A stretch of DNA of 64,000 nt from Niebla homalea (taxonomy: Eukaryota; Ascomycota; Lecanoromycetes; Lecanorales; Ramalinaceae), in assembly GCA_019925105.1 (NCBI GenBank), contig JAHGAU010000016.1, positions 1,054,001 through 1,118,000 on the forward strand, read 5' to 3'. Position 1 is the stretch's first letter; every line of letters begins with the position of its first letter. Shown one piece after another: positions 42,702-53,181 of this stretch. The notes beneath the pieces were generated by a model, which made no database searches, had not been told where the DNA came from, and saw only the letters and a list, made by a program, of their open reading frames with translations. The position numbers were made by a program, and so were the translations under genes.

Positions 42702-44615
42702 CTACGCGGAGTCGAGCCTCTTGAGATTATCAGATGAGGCCTCAATATGAACGGGCGCCGCATTAGCCGCTTTGAATTCCACCTCGGTCACCTCAGCTCG
42801 AGCATGTGCGGCTGACCCTAACTTATCGACCCTATAACGACCAAACCAGACAATCAACGGAGCCTCCTTGAATAGTGTATCAAGCTCCTCCAGAGTGAGC
42901 CCCTTCGTCTCAGGCAAGAAGAACAACGTGATGAGCGTGCTCAGAGCGCATAAGCCGGCGTAGTAGAAGTACGTCTTGTAGCCAATGGCTACGAAAAGTA
43001 AGGGAGTTGTCTTCGAGACGCACAAGTTGTAGAGGAAGGTAAAGCTAGTTGACAGAGCCGCTCCCTTGGCCCGGAGGTTGGTCGGCAGGACTTCCATCGG
43101 TACCCACCAGCCGCAGGGACCCCATGACATAACATAGGTACTTGACAGAAATCAGTCAGGAAGAGCAGAAGATCAGTGGATGATAAGGAGAAGCTTGTGT
43201 ACCTGTAGAAGGCCCAGATGAAAAAGACGATGAAGCCATGAGGAACAGAAGCCGTCGAGTCAGTGGCGGGATAGAACTTCAGAAGAACACCGATTAGAAG
43301 CCACAGGGAAGTCATCGTAACCAGACCTGTTAACAAGGTCCTGCGGCGACCGAATCGATCGATCGTGTACAAGGCCGTCAACGACATGATTGTACCTTCC
43401 CCAGTATCAGTCGATCTGAGCCATTCGAATTGCTAGACACATACCGAAAGTTGTGTTCCCAGCATTGAGCAGGATCTGATAATGGAAGTTCTTGATGCCG
43501 GCGCTTTCGAAAATTGTGGGAGCATCTTGACCCTCATCAGCTTCTTTCCACTGCTCAATGTGCCCTGGATGACTACCACCCACAGTAGGTGATTGCATTG
43601 ATACCAGTGAATTGCTGGATAGCCGGCAAGCACAAGGCCAAGGTAAGACGTCGAAGGTTGGGACCCGGCCGGAAGAGCTCGATCCAGCCACTGTAAGCAG
43701 CAGCCGCTTTTTCTTCGCGCACAGCCTCCAAGACTTGCTTGTTCTCGGCCACGACCAACGGATCTGTAACATCGCCGCCCCCTTTTAGACGGTCAGCATT
43801 GCGAAAGAGTCTCGATGAGCAGCGTTATTTACCGTGTAGCTTAGCCAAGACTTGCAAGCACTCATCATCTCTGCCCCTCAAAGCAAGCCACCGTGGCGAG
43901 CTCGGCAATATGAAGGGCGCAGCAACCAGGATCAGTGATCCAACATATTGACACGCAAAGATCAATCTCCAGCTCGCCTGCGTCAACACATAGCTGAATG
44001 CAAATGAGACCCACGCGATCAGGGCAAAGCCCAAGTCCTCCATTACGTTCGATAAGGTCGTGTAGCGACCGCGCTTATTGGCAGGTGAGATTTCGGACAG
44101 ATACAGTGGCGTGTTATTCGCGACGGCACCACATCCCAGGCCGGAGATCAAGCGGCCAACGTACAGCATGGGTATGCTCACAGCCGCGGTCATCACAGTG
44201 GCTCCACAGGAGAAGATGGCTACACCGGAGCCAATGATAAAGAGTCGACCGAAGCGGTCTGAGAAACGACCGGCAAGGAAGGCTCCGACGATACCGCCGA
44301 CAATGAAGAAGACGACGATGTTGCCTTGTTGATTGGCATTGGGGTTGTGCTGTATGAAGCATCAGAGCCAAGGTACCGCGTGTGGTATGAAACGAGTACT
44401 CACGAAGTAGCCATTGAACTGAGGCAGGGCAAAGGCATTCGATACAACTGACTGGTCGAATCTATCTTTACTGAGCTACCCTGATCTCGGCTAAGCCACT
44501 ACTGGAGGGTAGCATACCCAAAGAAAGTACCGCCGATAGATGCGTATATTGCTACGAACTTGAAATAACTAGATGTGCTACGAGAGTGGATCCCAGGGCT
44601 AGCCATGCCTGACAT
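42702..44615 (-). CDS. MFS sugar transporter (sugar porter family)
   Basis: Seven exons, 44615-44518, 44461-44404, 44349-43833, 43763-43584, 43525-43445, 43395-43203 and 43140-42702, give 521 residues. Sugar-porter signatures in order: GGTFFGFDQSVVS in helix 1, AGRFSDRFGRL after helix 2, YVGRLISGLGCGA, PLYLSEISPANKRG after helix 4, PSSPRWL at the end of helix 6 (family usually PESPRWL, so the Glu is replaced by Ser), QQFTGINAITYYAPTIF in helix 7, DRFGRRR, and PETKGLTLEELD after helix 12. Twelve helices are expected in the plasma membrane, with proton-coupled sugar or polyol uptake likely. It shares a divergent promoter of about 490 bases with the dioxygenase gene at 45108. Confidence 0.93.
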
Positions 44616-45107
44616 TTCTATTACTTTGGCTCAGATAGGATGGGAAATGTGGATGGACATGGATGTTGAATGCATAAAGATATTGCCAGGTACGTTGTGT
44701 TTCGCAATGACCACACCATATCATCAGCGGATAACAATGCGGGTAAAAGCGTGGTCCTCGTGATTAGCCGCCAAAAGCAGAGGAAAACCAATCGACGTCA
44801 CCCTGCATGTAGAAGAAAGATTAACAAAGCTAATGCCCGTTTGTCGTCACGTCGGCCAATCGAATCAGAGGAAAGTTGCCAAGAAAGGGTGGCGAACCAT
44901 CCGTTCCGCAATGATAACACACCCGGCCCCGCACTTCGGCTCCGGGGTAGACTAGCCATGCATGCGAGCGCGGGGCCGTTGGGATTATATGAAGCAGATG
45001 CTGTCAATTCAGTCGACCTCGTTCACGGTATCGCACAATTTGAACAACATAGAAGCAGCCTTCAATCTCCCTTACATCTAGGTCTACAGTATATACGATC
45101 GTATACA
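44616..45107. promoter_or_regulatory. divergent promoter between sugar transporter and dioxygenase
   Basis: About 490 bases separate the two start codons of genes transcribed away from each other. The stretch contains CCCCGCACTTCGGCTCCGGGGTA near 44931, a possible GC-rich carbon-response type site (CCCCGC/CCGGGG), and a TATATAC motif about 20 bases before the 45108 start. Shared control is plausible but unproven. Confidence 0.4.
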
Positions 45108-46091
45108 ATGGCGACTACAACGACGACAACAGAAGTCATCCACGGCCAGCACCAAGAGCGCCTTACCGTAAGAGGCATCAAAGGCGACATTGACGACCAG
45201 CATATTGGCCACCTGCGCCCTATTCCCAAGGACGCCCCGCTCTCCGAGCTCAAGGAACGTTTGCGTGAGGATGGCTACCTCTTCATCAAAAACCTCATCC
45301 CTCGAGAAGACGTCTTGCACGTCCGCCAACGATATTTCGAACACTACGAGCCCACCGGCATCCTCAAACCCGGCACCAGCCCCGTCGACGGCGTCTTCAA
45401 CGTCACCACTGACCCGGCCTACCACGCCGGTATCGGCGCTGGCAACCTCCCTACCTCCGAAGCAGACGTCCAAAAACTCATCGCCGCGCACGTCTTGCCG
45501 GACTACCTGCACTTCCTCCAGCATCCCGATCTGCGGCGCATGGTCCGCGATCTCATGTCCTGGGACCGGGAGATCCTGCTGCGGCGCACCATGCTCCGCC
45601 ACAACATCCCGCACGGGTTGAGCACGGGGGTGCATTACGACAAGCTCTTCCTCCGCGACGGCGGCGCGTATTTCCTGACGGCCTGGGTCCCCATCGGCGA
45701 CATCGCGCTCAATGGTGGCGGGTTGATCTACCTCTCCGACTCCGCCGGCTTGGGCCGCGAGATTGAGGACGATTTTACACGCCGCGCGGCTACGCTGCCG
45801 GAATCTGAGCGCGTGAGTGCGTTCAATGTGAATATGGGGGAGTTTGGGCAGTTGTCCGATGATGCGGGCAGTTTCCATGTGGATTGGGCGAAGGGGAAGG
45901 GGAAGTGGCTGGTTAGTGGGTTCGAGGCCGGGGATGTCGTGTTTCATGATCCGTATACGATTCATGGGAGTAGTCGGAATGAGGATGCAAAGGGCGCGAT
46001 TAGATTGAGCACGGATTTGAGGTTTTATGAGGAGGGAAGTGACATTGATGCGAGGTGGATGAGGTATTGGACGCCGGGGGATGGGTTGTGA
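45108..46091 (+). CDS. phytanoyl-CoA dioxygenase-family Fe(II)/2-oxoglutarate oxygenase
   Basis: A single exon of 327 residues. The open frame extends upstream without a usable start; ATG 45108 (ACAATGGCGACT) has good context. The family pattern is complete: LREDGYLFIKNLIPREDVL near the N-terminus, the iron site HxD as GVHYDKLFLRDG, WVPIGDIALNGGGLIYLSDS on the core strand, the distal histidine in FHDPYTIHGSSRNE, and the 2-oxoglutarate-binding Arg in AIRLSTDLRF. Such enzymes hydroxylate small molecules using Fe(II), oxygen and 2-oxoglutarate, some in secondary metabolism. The substrate is unknown. Its divergent neighbour is a sugar transporter, so a catabolic or uptake-linked role is possible. 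An N-terminal Thr run (MATTTTTTEV) is low complexity. Confidence 0.9.
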   Translation: MATTTTTTEVIHGQHQERLTVRGIKGDIDDQHIGHLRPIPKDAPLSELKERLREDGYLFIKNLIPREDVLHVRQRYFEHYEPTGILKPGTSPVDGVFNVTTDPAYHAGIGAGNLPTSEADVQKLIAAHVLPDYLHFLQHPDLRRMVRDLMSWDREILLRRTMLRHNIPHGLSTGVHYDKLFLRDGGAYFLTAWVPIGDIALNGGGLIYLSDSAGLGREIEDDFTRRAATLPESERVSAFNVNMGEFGQLSDDAGSFHVDWAKGKGKWLVSGFEAGDVVFHDPYTIHGSSRNEDAKGAIRLSTDLRFYEEGSDIDARWMRYWTPGDGL

Positions 46092-47184
46092 CGGTCCAGA
46101 CTCTTTTCAGTAATGTAGTTGACATACTTGGTTTCCGTTGATAGATGAATAATGACTCGAGTTTCGCTGTTGACGTCCTCTTACCCACACGAACATTCCT
46201 ACCGAGTTTCTCCTCGCGAAGATTCCTGCACGTGAACTTGCTCCTGTACCCTGTAGGGTTCGTGGAGTCTCTCAAACCGAACCTTTGTTTTTGCCTCCTC
46301 ATTCTCGCTTGCGAGATCACGATGGCTGGAGCTGCTCAAGTGCTGTTCGTGGTTCCATCGGAGGTCATGGGTTCGGAAGAGCAGCTTTGGATCTTGATTG
46401 CCAAACTCCGTTCATGATTGTGGAATGGTGGAGGCAATCTCCTCAGCCATCACTGTGTCTTGGTCAACGAATGAGATAAGAATAGATAGGAGATCTCTTA
46501 TTTAGCCAAGAGATACGGGAATTTGCGTTCGAGCTGTGAGAGTCTCTCCGAGAGGCGCTCAGTGCCCAACCATTGGGGTGGTTCAAGCACAAGAGACACA
46601 TTGCATGATTGACTAAAAACGTCGAAATACACGCTTAGCCTGTCGTTGCTGCCTCTTCTCCACGTCTATGACCAACATTACTCATTCTGAAATGATTTCA
46701 ATTCAGAGAAAATAGTGTCCAATCGTCATTCACCTGGCTTTCAAAGAGTCCACATCAGAAAATCAAGTGACACCAGACGAGAAACACGGAACATATTTGG
46801 TCATCTGCGATCATCGTCTGATATTCGAGTGGTTCCAAGAGTGGACTGATCTTATCATTGAGTTCATAATTTGAGTTTGGTCTTGCATGGAGTTTGAGAC
46901 CGCCACCAGAGATGTAAGATATTGGGCTTTAATGAAGGCAGAGTAAGTGACACGTGGTGCGCAAGCCTGAATATAGGTCGTAGAATCTTGTCGCTTCTTG
47001 GGTACCCACCTCATTTGGCTGGCTTCTGTGTGGAACATTGCTCGCAACCTTATCCGGAGTGTCTGCATCAGCCAATCCTTCCTGCACTCGCAAGGAAATG
47101 CGAAAGAATCATCTTCATCGTCGCGATCACATTTCACTCATCTAAGTCAGCACTCAGCAGTCTGAGAGCGACTAATGATATTGC
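46092..47184. other. intergenic, nothing recognised
   Basis: 3' regions of the dioxygenase and HET genes, which converge on this interval. Frames of 90-112 residues on both strands have no family and overlap each other, so I treat them as noise. Confidence 0.5.
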
Positions 47185-49170
47185 TCACGCCAAAAAGAAT
47201 TCCTCGGCGACCAAACTCTCATCTTTAATGGCCTCCCCGTACATAAAGCCATCAATATAAGCAGTGCCAATAAGAATGTGTTTCCCTTCTTCTACTTCGC
47301 GTAGAACTAAAGGAAGACTGACCCCAAAAATAACGCAGATGAGATCGCCTTCTTCAGAGCACTCTGGAATCCAACCCATGAGACCTTGCCGGGTGAGCAG
47401 GAAGCGATCTATTCGGGCCCTTGCACTAATTAAGAATAAGTAGACAGTGTCATTCGGGTCCATTTCTTTGAGGTGCCCGGGTCCTTGATCGTCAAACTCT
47501 GTACCCTCGAGGGGATCGTCCTGAGAATCAGTGAAGGTCGAGTTCCTGCCATCAAAGATGCGAGTATAGAGATCTGCAAAGGTCAAAGTGGAGCAAGATG
47601 GCCCGTTGCCGATGTTATCCGCGGAGAGTGCTCTACTATATCGGTCCGTAGAGTATGTTGGGCTCCGTCGGGCAACGTCGGCAACGTTACTTTCCCAAGC
47701 CCGTACATCGTCAGTGTGGGAAGCCAAGAGCCGCTGTGAGCGGAATCCATTTACTGAACCCAGGCGCAATCCACGAACACTAAGTAATGTAGGATCTTCG
47801 CCAAGGGTGAAGTCTGCGTGGACTGCACCTGAAGCATGAAAGAGTCCTGACTCCCTTGTACGTGAAGGTGGGCGGAGGTCCCATTGAGGCACCCAAGTTC
47901 CATCGGCTCTGATTGCTCCGTGGGCAACACCAGCAGCGCGCAATAGCTCCAAATTCTCGCTATTTTGGATAAGACGGATTGCGTAGCTGCGGTACACTGT
48001 TCCTACTGATTGGGAGTAGTCTGGCTTTGGTAACACATCCGAATCCTCTGTTAACCCTAAAAGACAATAGATTTTGTCCCGGGGATCAGTTGTTCGACAT
48101 TGCTCAAGTAGCACGAGAAGATTCAGAAGATGGCGGCTAACAGTCTGCAATCTCATCGACACGATTATGGACGTTATGTCCCCTCCAGCGTCTAGCGCTA
48201 CATACCCCGGGAGCCAGAGCCTGGTTCCAAGCACAAATTTCCGACAGTCATATAGAGACATGAAGTCGAAAGCTTCATGACTCAATATAACCAGAATATG
48301 CTGAGCAAGCACAGCCTCCTGCACCACCCAGCCACGCGAAAACCAGGGCCGGTGATATAGACTTGCGAGCGTGGCCCATAGACAGTCGCCTTTCAAGGGA
48401 AGCTTCAAAGCATGCAGATACTTATTAATGTCACCTTTTCCTACGGCGAGATTACACACGTTGTCACGATCATTCTGCCATTGATCATCCTCTTCACGCT
48501 TAGACTGTTCGTTGGCAGGATGGTCAGCATCCGGACTGTCGCTTAAGGTATCGATATCCTTCTCAGGGAGCTGGCGTTGTGGACGAGGCGAGTCGTTTCC
48601 CTCGAAGCGTGGCAAAAGCGCTTTCAGAGTAGCTAAACGCTTCATCAATGCTATCGCCCGACTTTCCTCCCGGTCAGCCTCGCCTAGGTAAATGACCGTT
48701 TCCCGCGCCGAACCAAAAATCTTGCCCATCAACGGTACTTGCGTATTCTTCTCTGTAACATTGGACTGGTCAATGCAGACAGCATCGATCCAAGCCCAGC
48801 TTACACCATGCCAGCGCAAACTTTGTAGCGCTTTATAGAGATGAGATGTCACTCTCAAGGGAAAGCCGTTCAGGCTCAGATTTTGGTCAAAGATCGGCTC
48901 GCCCCATACATAAGAGAGAGCGTGATATCCAATGGCTCTGGCCAAATCGAGGTTCACATGGTGAATTTCACAGAAGACAGCCTCATCAAACGAGAATGAT
49001 GAGGGAGGCTGGATCTTGACGAGTCGAATCGTGGGTGGTGAAGTGGGCAGTGGCTTGTAGTGGTAGCTAGGTTCTGAGTCTGATGAAATTGAGGACTCCT
49101 TTGACTTTGGAGAATCGAATAGAGACGGTTGAGACATGGCGACCGATTCAATTTGATCGGTTTCTGACAT
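47185..49170 (-). CDS. heterokaryon incompatibility (HET) domain protein
   Basis: A single-exon minus-strand frame; from the ATG at 49170 it encodes 661 residues (MSETDQIESVAMSQ). In-frame ATGs upstream, at 49284 and about 49218, could lengthen it to 699. The HET domain (PF06985 type) is evident: YHALSYVWGE at about 82-91, AWIDAVCIDQ at about 126-135, then VPLMGKIFGSARETVIYLGE, SRGWVVQEAVLA, and DPRDKIYCLLGLTEDS. The C-terminal 200 residues end in a segment with GDLICVIFGVSLPLVLRE and a helical tail, the usual C-terminal part of large HET proteins. HET domains trigger cell death when incompatible strains fuse; many family members have no proven role. No NACHT/WD partner lies within the window, but a STAND/ubiquitin-like gene is 20 kb away. 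Confidence 0.92.
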   Translation of the reverse strand: MSETDQIESVAMSQPSLFDSPKSKESSISSDSEPSYHYKPLPTSPPTIRLVKIQPPSSFSFDEAVFCEIHHVNLDLARAIGYHALSYVWGEPIFDQNLSLNGFPLRVTSHLYKALQSLRWHGVSWAWIDAVCIDQSNVTEKNTQVPLMGKIFGSARETVIYLGEADREESRAIALMKRLATLKALLPRFEGNDSPRPQRQLPEKDIDTLSDSPDADHPANEQSKREEDDQWQNDRDNVCNLAVGKGDINKYLHALKLPLKGDCLWATLASLYHRPWFSRGWVVQEAVLAQHILVILSHEAFDFMSLYDCRKFVLGTRLWLPGYVALDAGGDITSIIVSMRLQTVSRHLLNLLVLLEQCRTTDPRDKIYCLLGLTEDSDVLPKPDYSQSVGTVYRSYAIRLIQNSENLELLRAAGVAHGAIRADGTWVPQWDLRPPSRTRESGLFHASGAVHADFTLGEDPTLLSVRGLRLGSVNGFRSQRLLASHTDDVRAWESNVADVARRSPTYSTDRYSRALSADNIGNGPSCSTLTFADLYTRIFDGRNSTFTDSQDDPLEGTEFDDQGPGHLKEMDPNDTVYLFLISARARIDRFLLTRQGLMGWIPECSEEGDLICVIFGVSLPLVLREVEEGKHILIGTAYIDGFMYGEAIKDESLVAEEFFLA

Positions 49171-49284
49171 TCCCTTCAAATTGGGCGGTAAGATCAGCTT
49201 GCGATCGCAAGAATTCATTCGGCTGTATAAAGGTGGGGTGCCCTCAGCTCGCGAGATGATCAGCGCTAGCCTTATGCACCCCAT

Positions 49285-50519
49285 GCATGAAACCCCAGAT
49301 CAGGGCCAATCAAAGGAAGACATAGGCTCAACCTGTCCCAGGGTTTTCACAAATGTGTGCGAGAGAGCCGGCGCATTTCCTACCGTTTTCTTCTGCGATG
49401 CGTACGACGCTAGCAACATTGAGAGTCCCCATGTGGAGAAGTGTGTAGCCACGCAATAAGTTTCTTGAACGCATGAGTCTATTTTACACACATGACATTG
49501 CGTCCAAAACATACACACCATCATTCTAATCGTGCAGGAGCCGTGTCGAGCTGGAGAAGAGCCGGTCTCATCGTGGGTCCGAGCGGTACGGCTGAACAAT
49601 TACCTGCGGTCCTTGGTGAAGTCCTGTCCTCGGATCAGGACCACCCTTGAAGTTTTGGAGGGAGGTTGCCTTATAGTCGACCAAGTTGCTGTAGCGATAA
49701 ATCCAGATCCTACCAATGGTAGCTCTCTCAAATTGGCATGGTGCTCTGTATCAGCTTGGACGTCCAAATTCAATGAATCGCTTTCCTGGCCTCACGGTAA
49801 GAGGAAACCCCGCCATTATTTTGCGAGGGCGGCCAGGATGTTTACTCGTGAGGACTTGCCAACAAAGCCATTTCGTCTTCCTATAGACGGCTCAAAGGGT
49901 CAAATATTGGATGGTTAGCGGAAAATGAAAGGCGTTTCGATTGAGTAAGGAAGGCGCTGTATGCCTGCTTGGTCGTCGAAAATTTTGAGGGCTTCAACTG
50001 TTTTTCCGAGGCCAGATGTAGCCATTTTCGTGACGAGAGGCTTCTTAGCTGATACGGTGTCTAAGGAAAAGAGATGAAGAGAATATGAGCGAATCTTCAG
50101 CGACAGCGGGTAAGAGCGGAAGAAAGGCTTCAGCTCAATGACTGGGAGCTGTGGCCAATACTGTTACAGGAAAATATCTTACTTACATCAAGGTTATGAG
50201 ACCCATCTTCGGTATGGTGTAATCCTCGTCCACAAGCTTCCGTGTCATACGGGCGACTTCAAACGTGCAGGCGGGGATCAACCCGTGCAACCTGAAAGAA
50301 TTGTGGTTCAATGAAGCATGGAGGAATTCGTAGCTGAATGCAGTCATTTGGACTTATAACAATGTTGCGCTGCATCTTTTCCTTCGGTTCCTTATAGGAT
50401 CCATTTCAAGCGTGATACCTCCTCTTCTGTATGGCCTAGTTGTGTATGCCTCTCCGAGGCTGCGCGACATTCTGTCAAAGACCCCAAAGCGTGTTTAATG
50501 GGTTGCTCCTATACATAAA
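49285..50519. other. region with unrecognised minus-strand coding-like pieces
   Basis: Two short minus-strand stretches look protein-like: 50347-50183 (54 residues, MTAFSYEFLHASLNHNSFRL, ending MGLITLM) and about 50063-49915 (TVSAKKPLVTKMATSGLGKT, ending ETPFIFR). They are separated by a GTAAGT-type donor and a CCTTAG acceptor, but the joined frame does not hold. They may be remains of one broken gene. A plus frame at 49532-49918 lacks an ATG. Nothing is recognised. Confidence 0.3.
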
Positions 50520-51327
50520 TCACTTCCATTTCAAGCTTCTAAAGAGGTGATTGGCGACCCCCATGAAGTCAGCAAGTCGATAGAGACTCTGCTGGTACTC
50601 GTCTTGATATGGTAACCCTAGTGCCATCAGAATGTCCGAAAGCTCGAGAGCTAGGAAAATCAGCCTGTATCTAATCTGCTGGCCAAAGTAGCATAGACTT
50701 ACCAGAAAGGGACTTTACATCAGCCACTCTGGCCGGGAATCGTCGTATCTTACGGTTCGTGCGACTATACATGGGACTGACTGCTGAGTGAATGGATGTG
50801 CAGGTGCTGGTGTTATGCTGCCTGGCCACATCATTCTTCAATTCACTATGATCATAAGTTAGCCAAATATCCACAGGAAGTGTCGGGCAGGATTACGCAG
50901 AATCCGCTTGGGATTGTTGGAAGAGCCAACGGTCGCGAACGTTGCCAATCTCATGCTGCTGCAATTCAATGTGAGAGTCCCGAGTCTCAATCCCGTCACG
51001 AAGTTCCTTGTTCTCTTTTTGCAATTCAGCAGCCGACATTTGCTGTTGCTGAAGCGCCTGGTTCAGGTGCTGCTTTGCCTCTTCCTCATCATGAACTCTT
51101 GCGCGCAAGTTTGCAATCTCCGCCTGCATCTTCTCAAGCGCTTCTTCCTGTCCTGGAGCCTTGACACCAGACTCTACATGGTCATGTCTTGAAGGACAGG
51201 AGCCATCTTCCTTTGCACCCTCGCAATCTCCGCCAGCAGCTTTCGCGCTGATGCTCAGGCTATCGAATTTCGCGATCATGAATGTGACCTCCTGAATATA
51301 CCTTGAAGTAGCATAGCAGTCATTCAT
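50520..51327 (-). CDS. coiled coil plus YIGV module (family member 5), start codon damaged
   Basis: Exons to 50897, 50845-50703 (143 bases) and 50650-50520. The frame is open upstream to 51399, where the expected start would be; the codon there is TTG (CATTGTCGCACCAG), as if one T had been inserted into CATGTCGCACCAG. Reading from TTG gives SHQELGNIGEAFELIG, similar to the family start ATSDCKQIGESLKAIG at 52552. The first usable ATG is at 51327, giving 234 residues. The coiled coil (EEALEKMQAEIANLRARVHD to ELQQHEIGNVRDRW) is followed by the module: DVARQHNTSTCTSIHSAVSP, IRRFPARVADVKSLSALEL, SDILMALGLPYQ, YRLADFMGVANHLF. The protein may be shortened at its N-terminus or the gene may be newly damaged. 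Confidence 0.7.
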
Positions 51328-51867
51328 TTTGGGAATCGTGGATTGGGTGCCAATGAGCTCAAAGGCTTCGCCAATATTGCCCAGTTCCTGGTGCGACAAT
51401 GATAGTTATAAGCAATAAGGAATGCAAAGAAGAAGAGAAAAGCGGTTGGAAGTGTCGTAGTACTAGTTGCAGGCAGAGGAAGGTGGGGGTCCTTTCTGCA
51501 GATACACGCTTGCTGTTTTGATTGGCGCTTATGCATCGTGTCAAGTTGTTTGCATCAACACAATGGTTTCGAAATAACAAAGTAATGAACATTGCACCAT
51601 ATGGTCCTTCTATCATTACGTTATAAAAGACTATTATTTGTGCTTTTCATCAATATTTGCAGTACTGACTAAGTTGCGGCATGAACCCAGTACGTGAACT
51701 ACGGATGGCATTCAGCAAAGGTTGAATACGATGTTTAGATCTGTTGAAGGCGACCTGAAATCTGTCCGCATTCGAATTGCATTTGCAGTTGACGCATTCT
51801 TCAAGTTACCGCTCTCTTACTGATCTTCTCTCAGATCTTCCTTAGAGTCACTCATACCCGAAGTGAG
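51328..51867. other. intergenic between family members 5 and 6
   Basis: Includes the open but ATG-less 5' extension of member 5 (51328-51399) and its pyrimidine-rich leader (51400-51500 on the minus strand). No other gene is seen. Confidence 0.5.
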
Positions 51868-52552
51868 TCATTTAGGCGTGATGCAAAAGAGGCTGTCGGC
51901 GACGCCCATGTAATCCGCCAAACGATGACGCTTTGCTGAGACACTGCCGTGGTCAGATAGACCAAACCTATCGAGCAAAAGCTCAATGTCACTCGCTGCA
52001 CAGTATGAGCTTCAATAGAGTGGTAGAGTGGGTCTTGGGGGGACGGGTACTCACATTTAAGGTCTCTGAACTCCTGCAGCGTCGATGGGGCACCATGCAC
52101 TTCATGACCCGAAGAGTCTAGCATGGGATGAATGCGCTTACTTCGGTATTTGACTCGCTGCGTATAGGTCCACTCTCTGTTGCACTTATTGAACTTACTA
52201 TATACTAGATTAGCATCATACTTTCTTGACTGGTTGCAGACTCTTACGAAGCGCCCTGCCTTGCATTCTCCTCCCAGCGAAGTGTCTCAACTTCCTTACC
52301 CAGACTCTTAACCTGCTCCGCCAGATGGCTTGCACTGGCTGATTTCTTTCCACCAGATTCATCTCTGCTCTCCTGCAAACTGAAATGCTGCCTCATCTCG
52401 TTGTGGTTTTTGCTAACCATTTCTCTAAGCTGGTGCACCGAATCTTCCAGGCCATGAATTGCTTTGGTGGTTTGAGCATCTGGGATCTTCTGCACTTGAT
52501 CACCAATGGCCTTGAGGCTTTCGCCTATCTGTTTGCAATCTGACGTTGCCAT
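51868..52552 (-). CDS. coiled coil plus YIGV module (family member 6)
   Basis: Exons 52552-52248, 52197-52055 (143 bases) and 51995-51868 give 191 residues. Exon 1 starts MATSDCKQIGESLKAIGDQV and is coiled coil with a Ser-rich gap. The module reads KFNKCNREWTYTQRVKYRSK, RIHPMLDSSGHEVHGAPSTL, QEFRDLKSSDIELLLDRFGL, then HRLADYMGVADSLF. The module's FP is AP here. All junctions hold frame, with the same phases (2, then 1) as every other member. The exon 2 length equals that of member 5, its tandem neighbour, so the two are probably close duplicates. Function unknown. Confidence 0.83.
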
Positions 52553-53181
52553 GGCTGCGAATTATGAAGGCTGTTGGTGGTATTGGAGGAGTGAGGGAGA
52601 TGGAGAGGTGAGAAGAAAAAGAAGACGAAGGCAACAGTCAAATAGAAGTGTTGAAATCATGTTAATAAATCTCTGACTCATCTGATCCTCGCCCGTTGTG
52701 TTGACGCATCAGTGAGGGGAAAAACCCTTTGATATCCTTGGCGCCACATTACTTCACTCCGCAGGTACTTCGATACCACCACTCCACGAGCTGATCACAT
52801 GGTATGAAATTCATACATTCATTTTACGGGTGGGTTAAGATCCCTGAATACGATAACGGTAAGTCATGAATTGCTTACAAACCCTTGAAATTGAAGGTAT
52901 AGAATCACAAAAAATGAAACACCCCAGCTTTCCGTCGTGCTTCCTGGTTGATTGAGAGATGTCTTAATACGCCATATATCCAGAGATTCTTGACCTTCAC
53001 TAGCGGAACCGGATGCCGAACGCTTGAGAGAAATGTTGCGAATGCCAGTGAACCGTCTGGTGTACATTTGGGGTACTGTCTCCACCACCAGTATCTGTGG
53101 TGCATCTGAAGTCTCATATCATGTACATAGAAACATTTTTGAGCTCAAAAGCTAGGCTTTGTGACCCTTCAAGGACTTCCC
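52553..53181. other. intergenic between family members 6 and 7
   Basis: Promoter and CT-rich leader of member 6 (minus strand) followed by DNA without a supported gene. A 74-residue minus frame at 52864-53088 shows no family. Confidence 0.5.

Noticed and set aside
45084..45965. 293-residue minus frame opposite the dioxygenase
   Set aside because: Complementary shadow of a conserved family protein; its residues follow the antisense of the motif codons.
49532..49918. 128-residue plus frame
   Set aside because: Begins at GTG, no ATG, no family, lies over minus-strand coding-like pieces.
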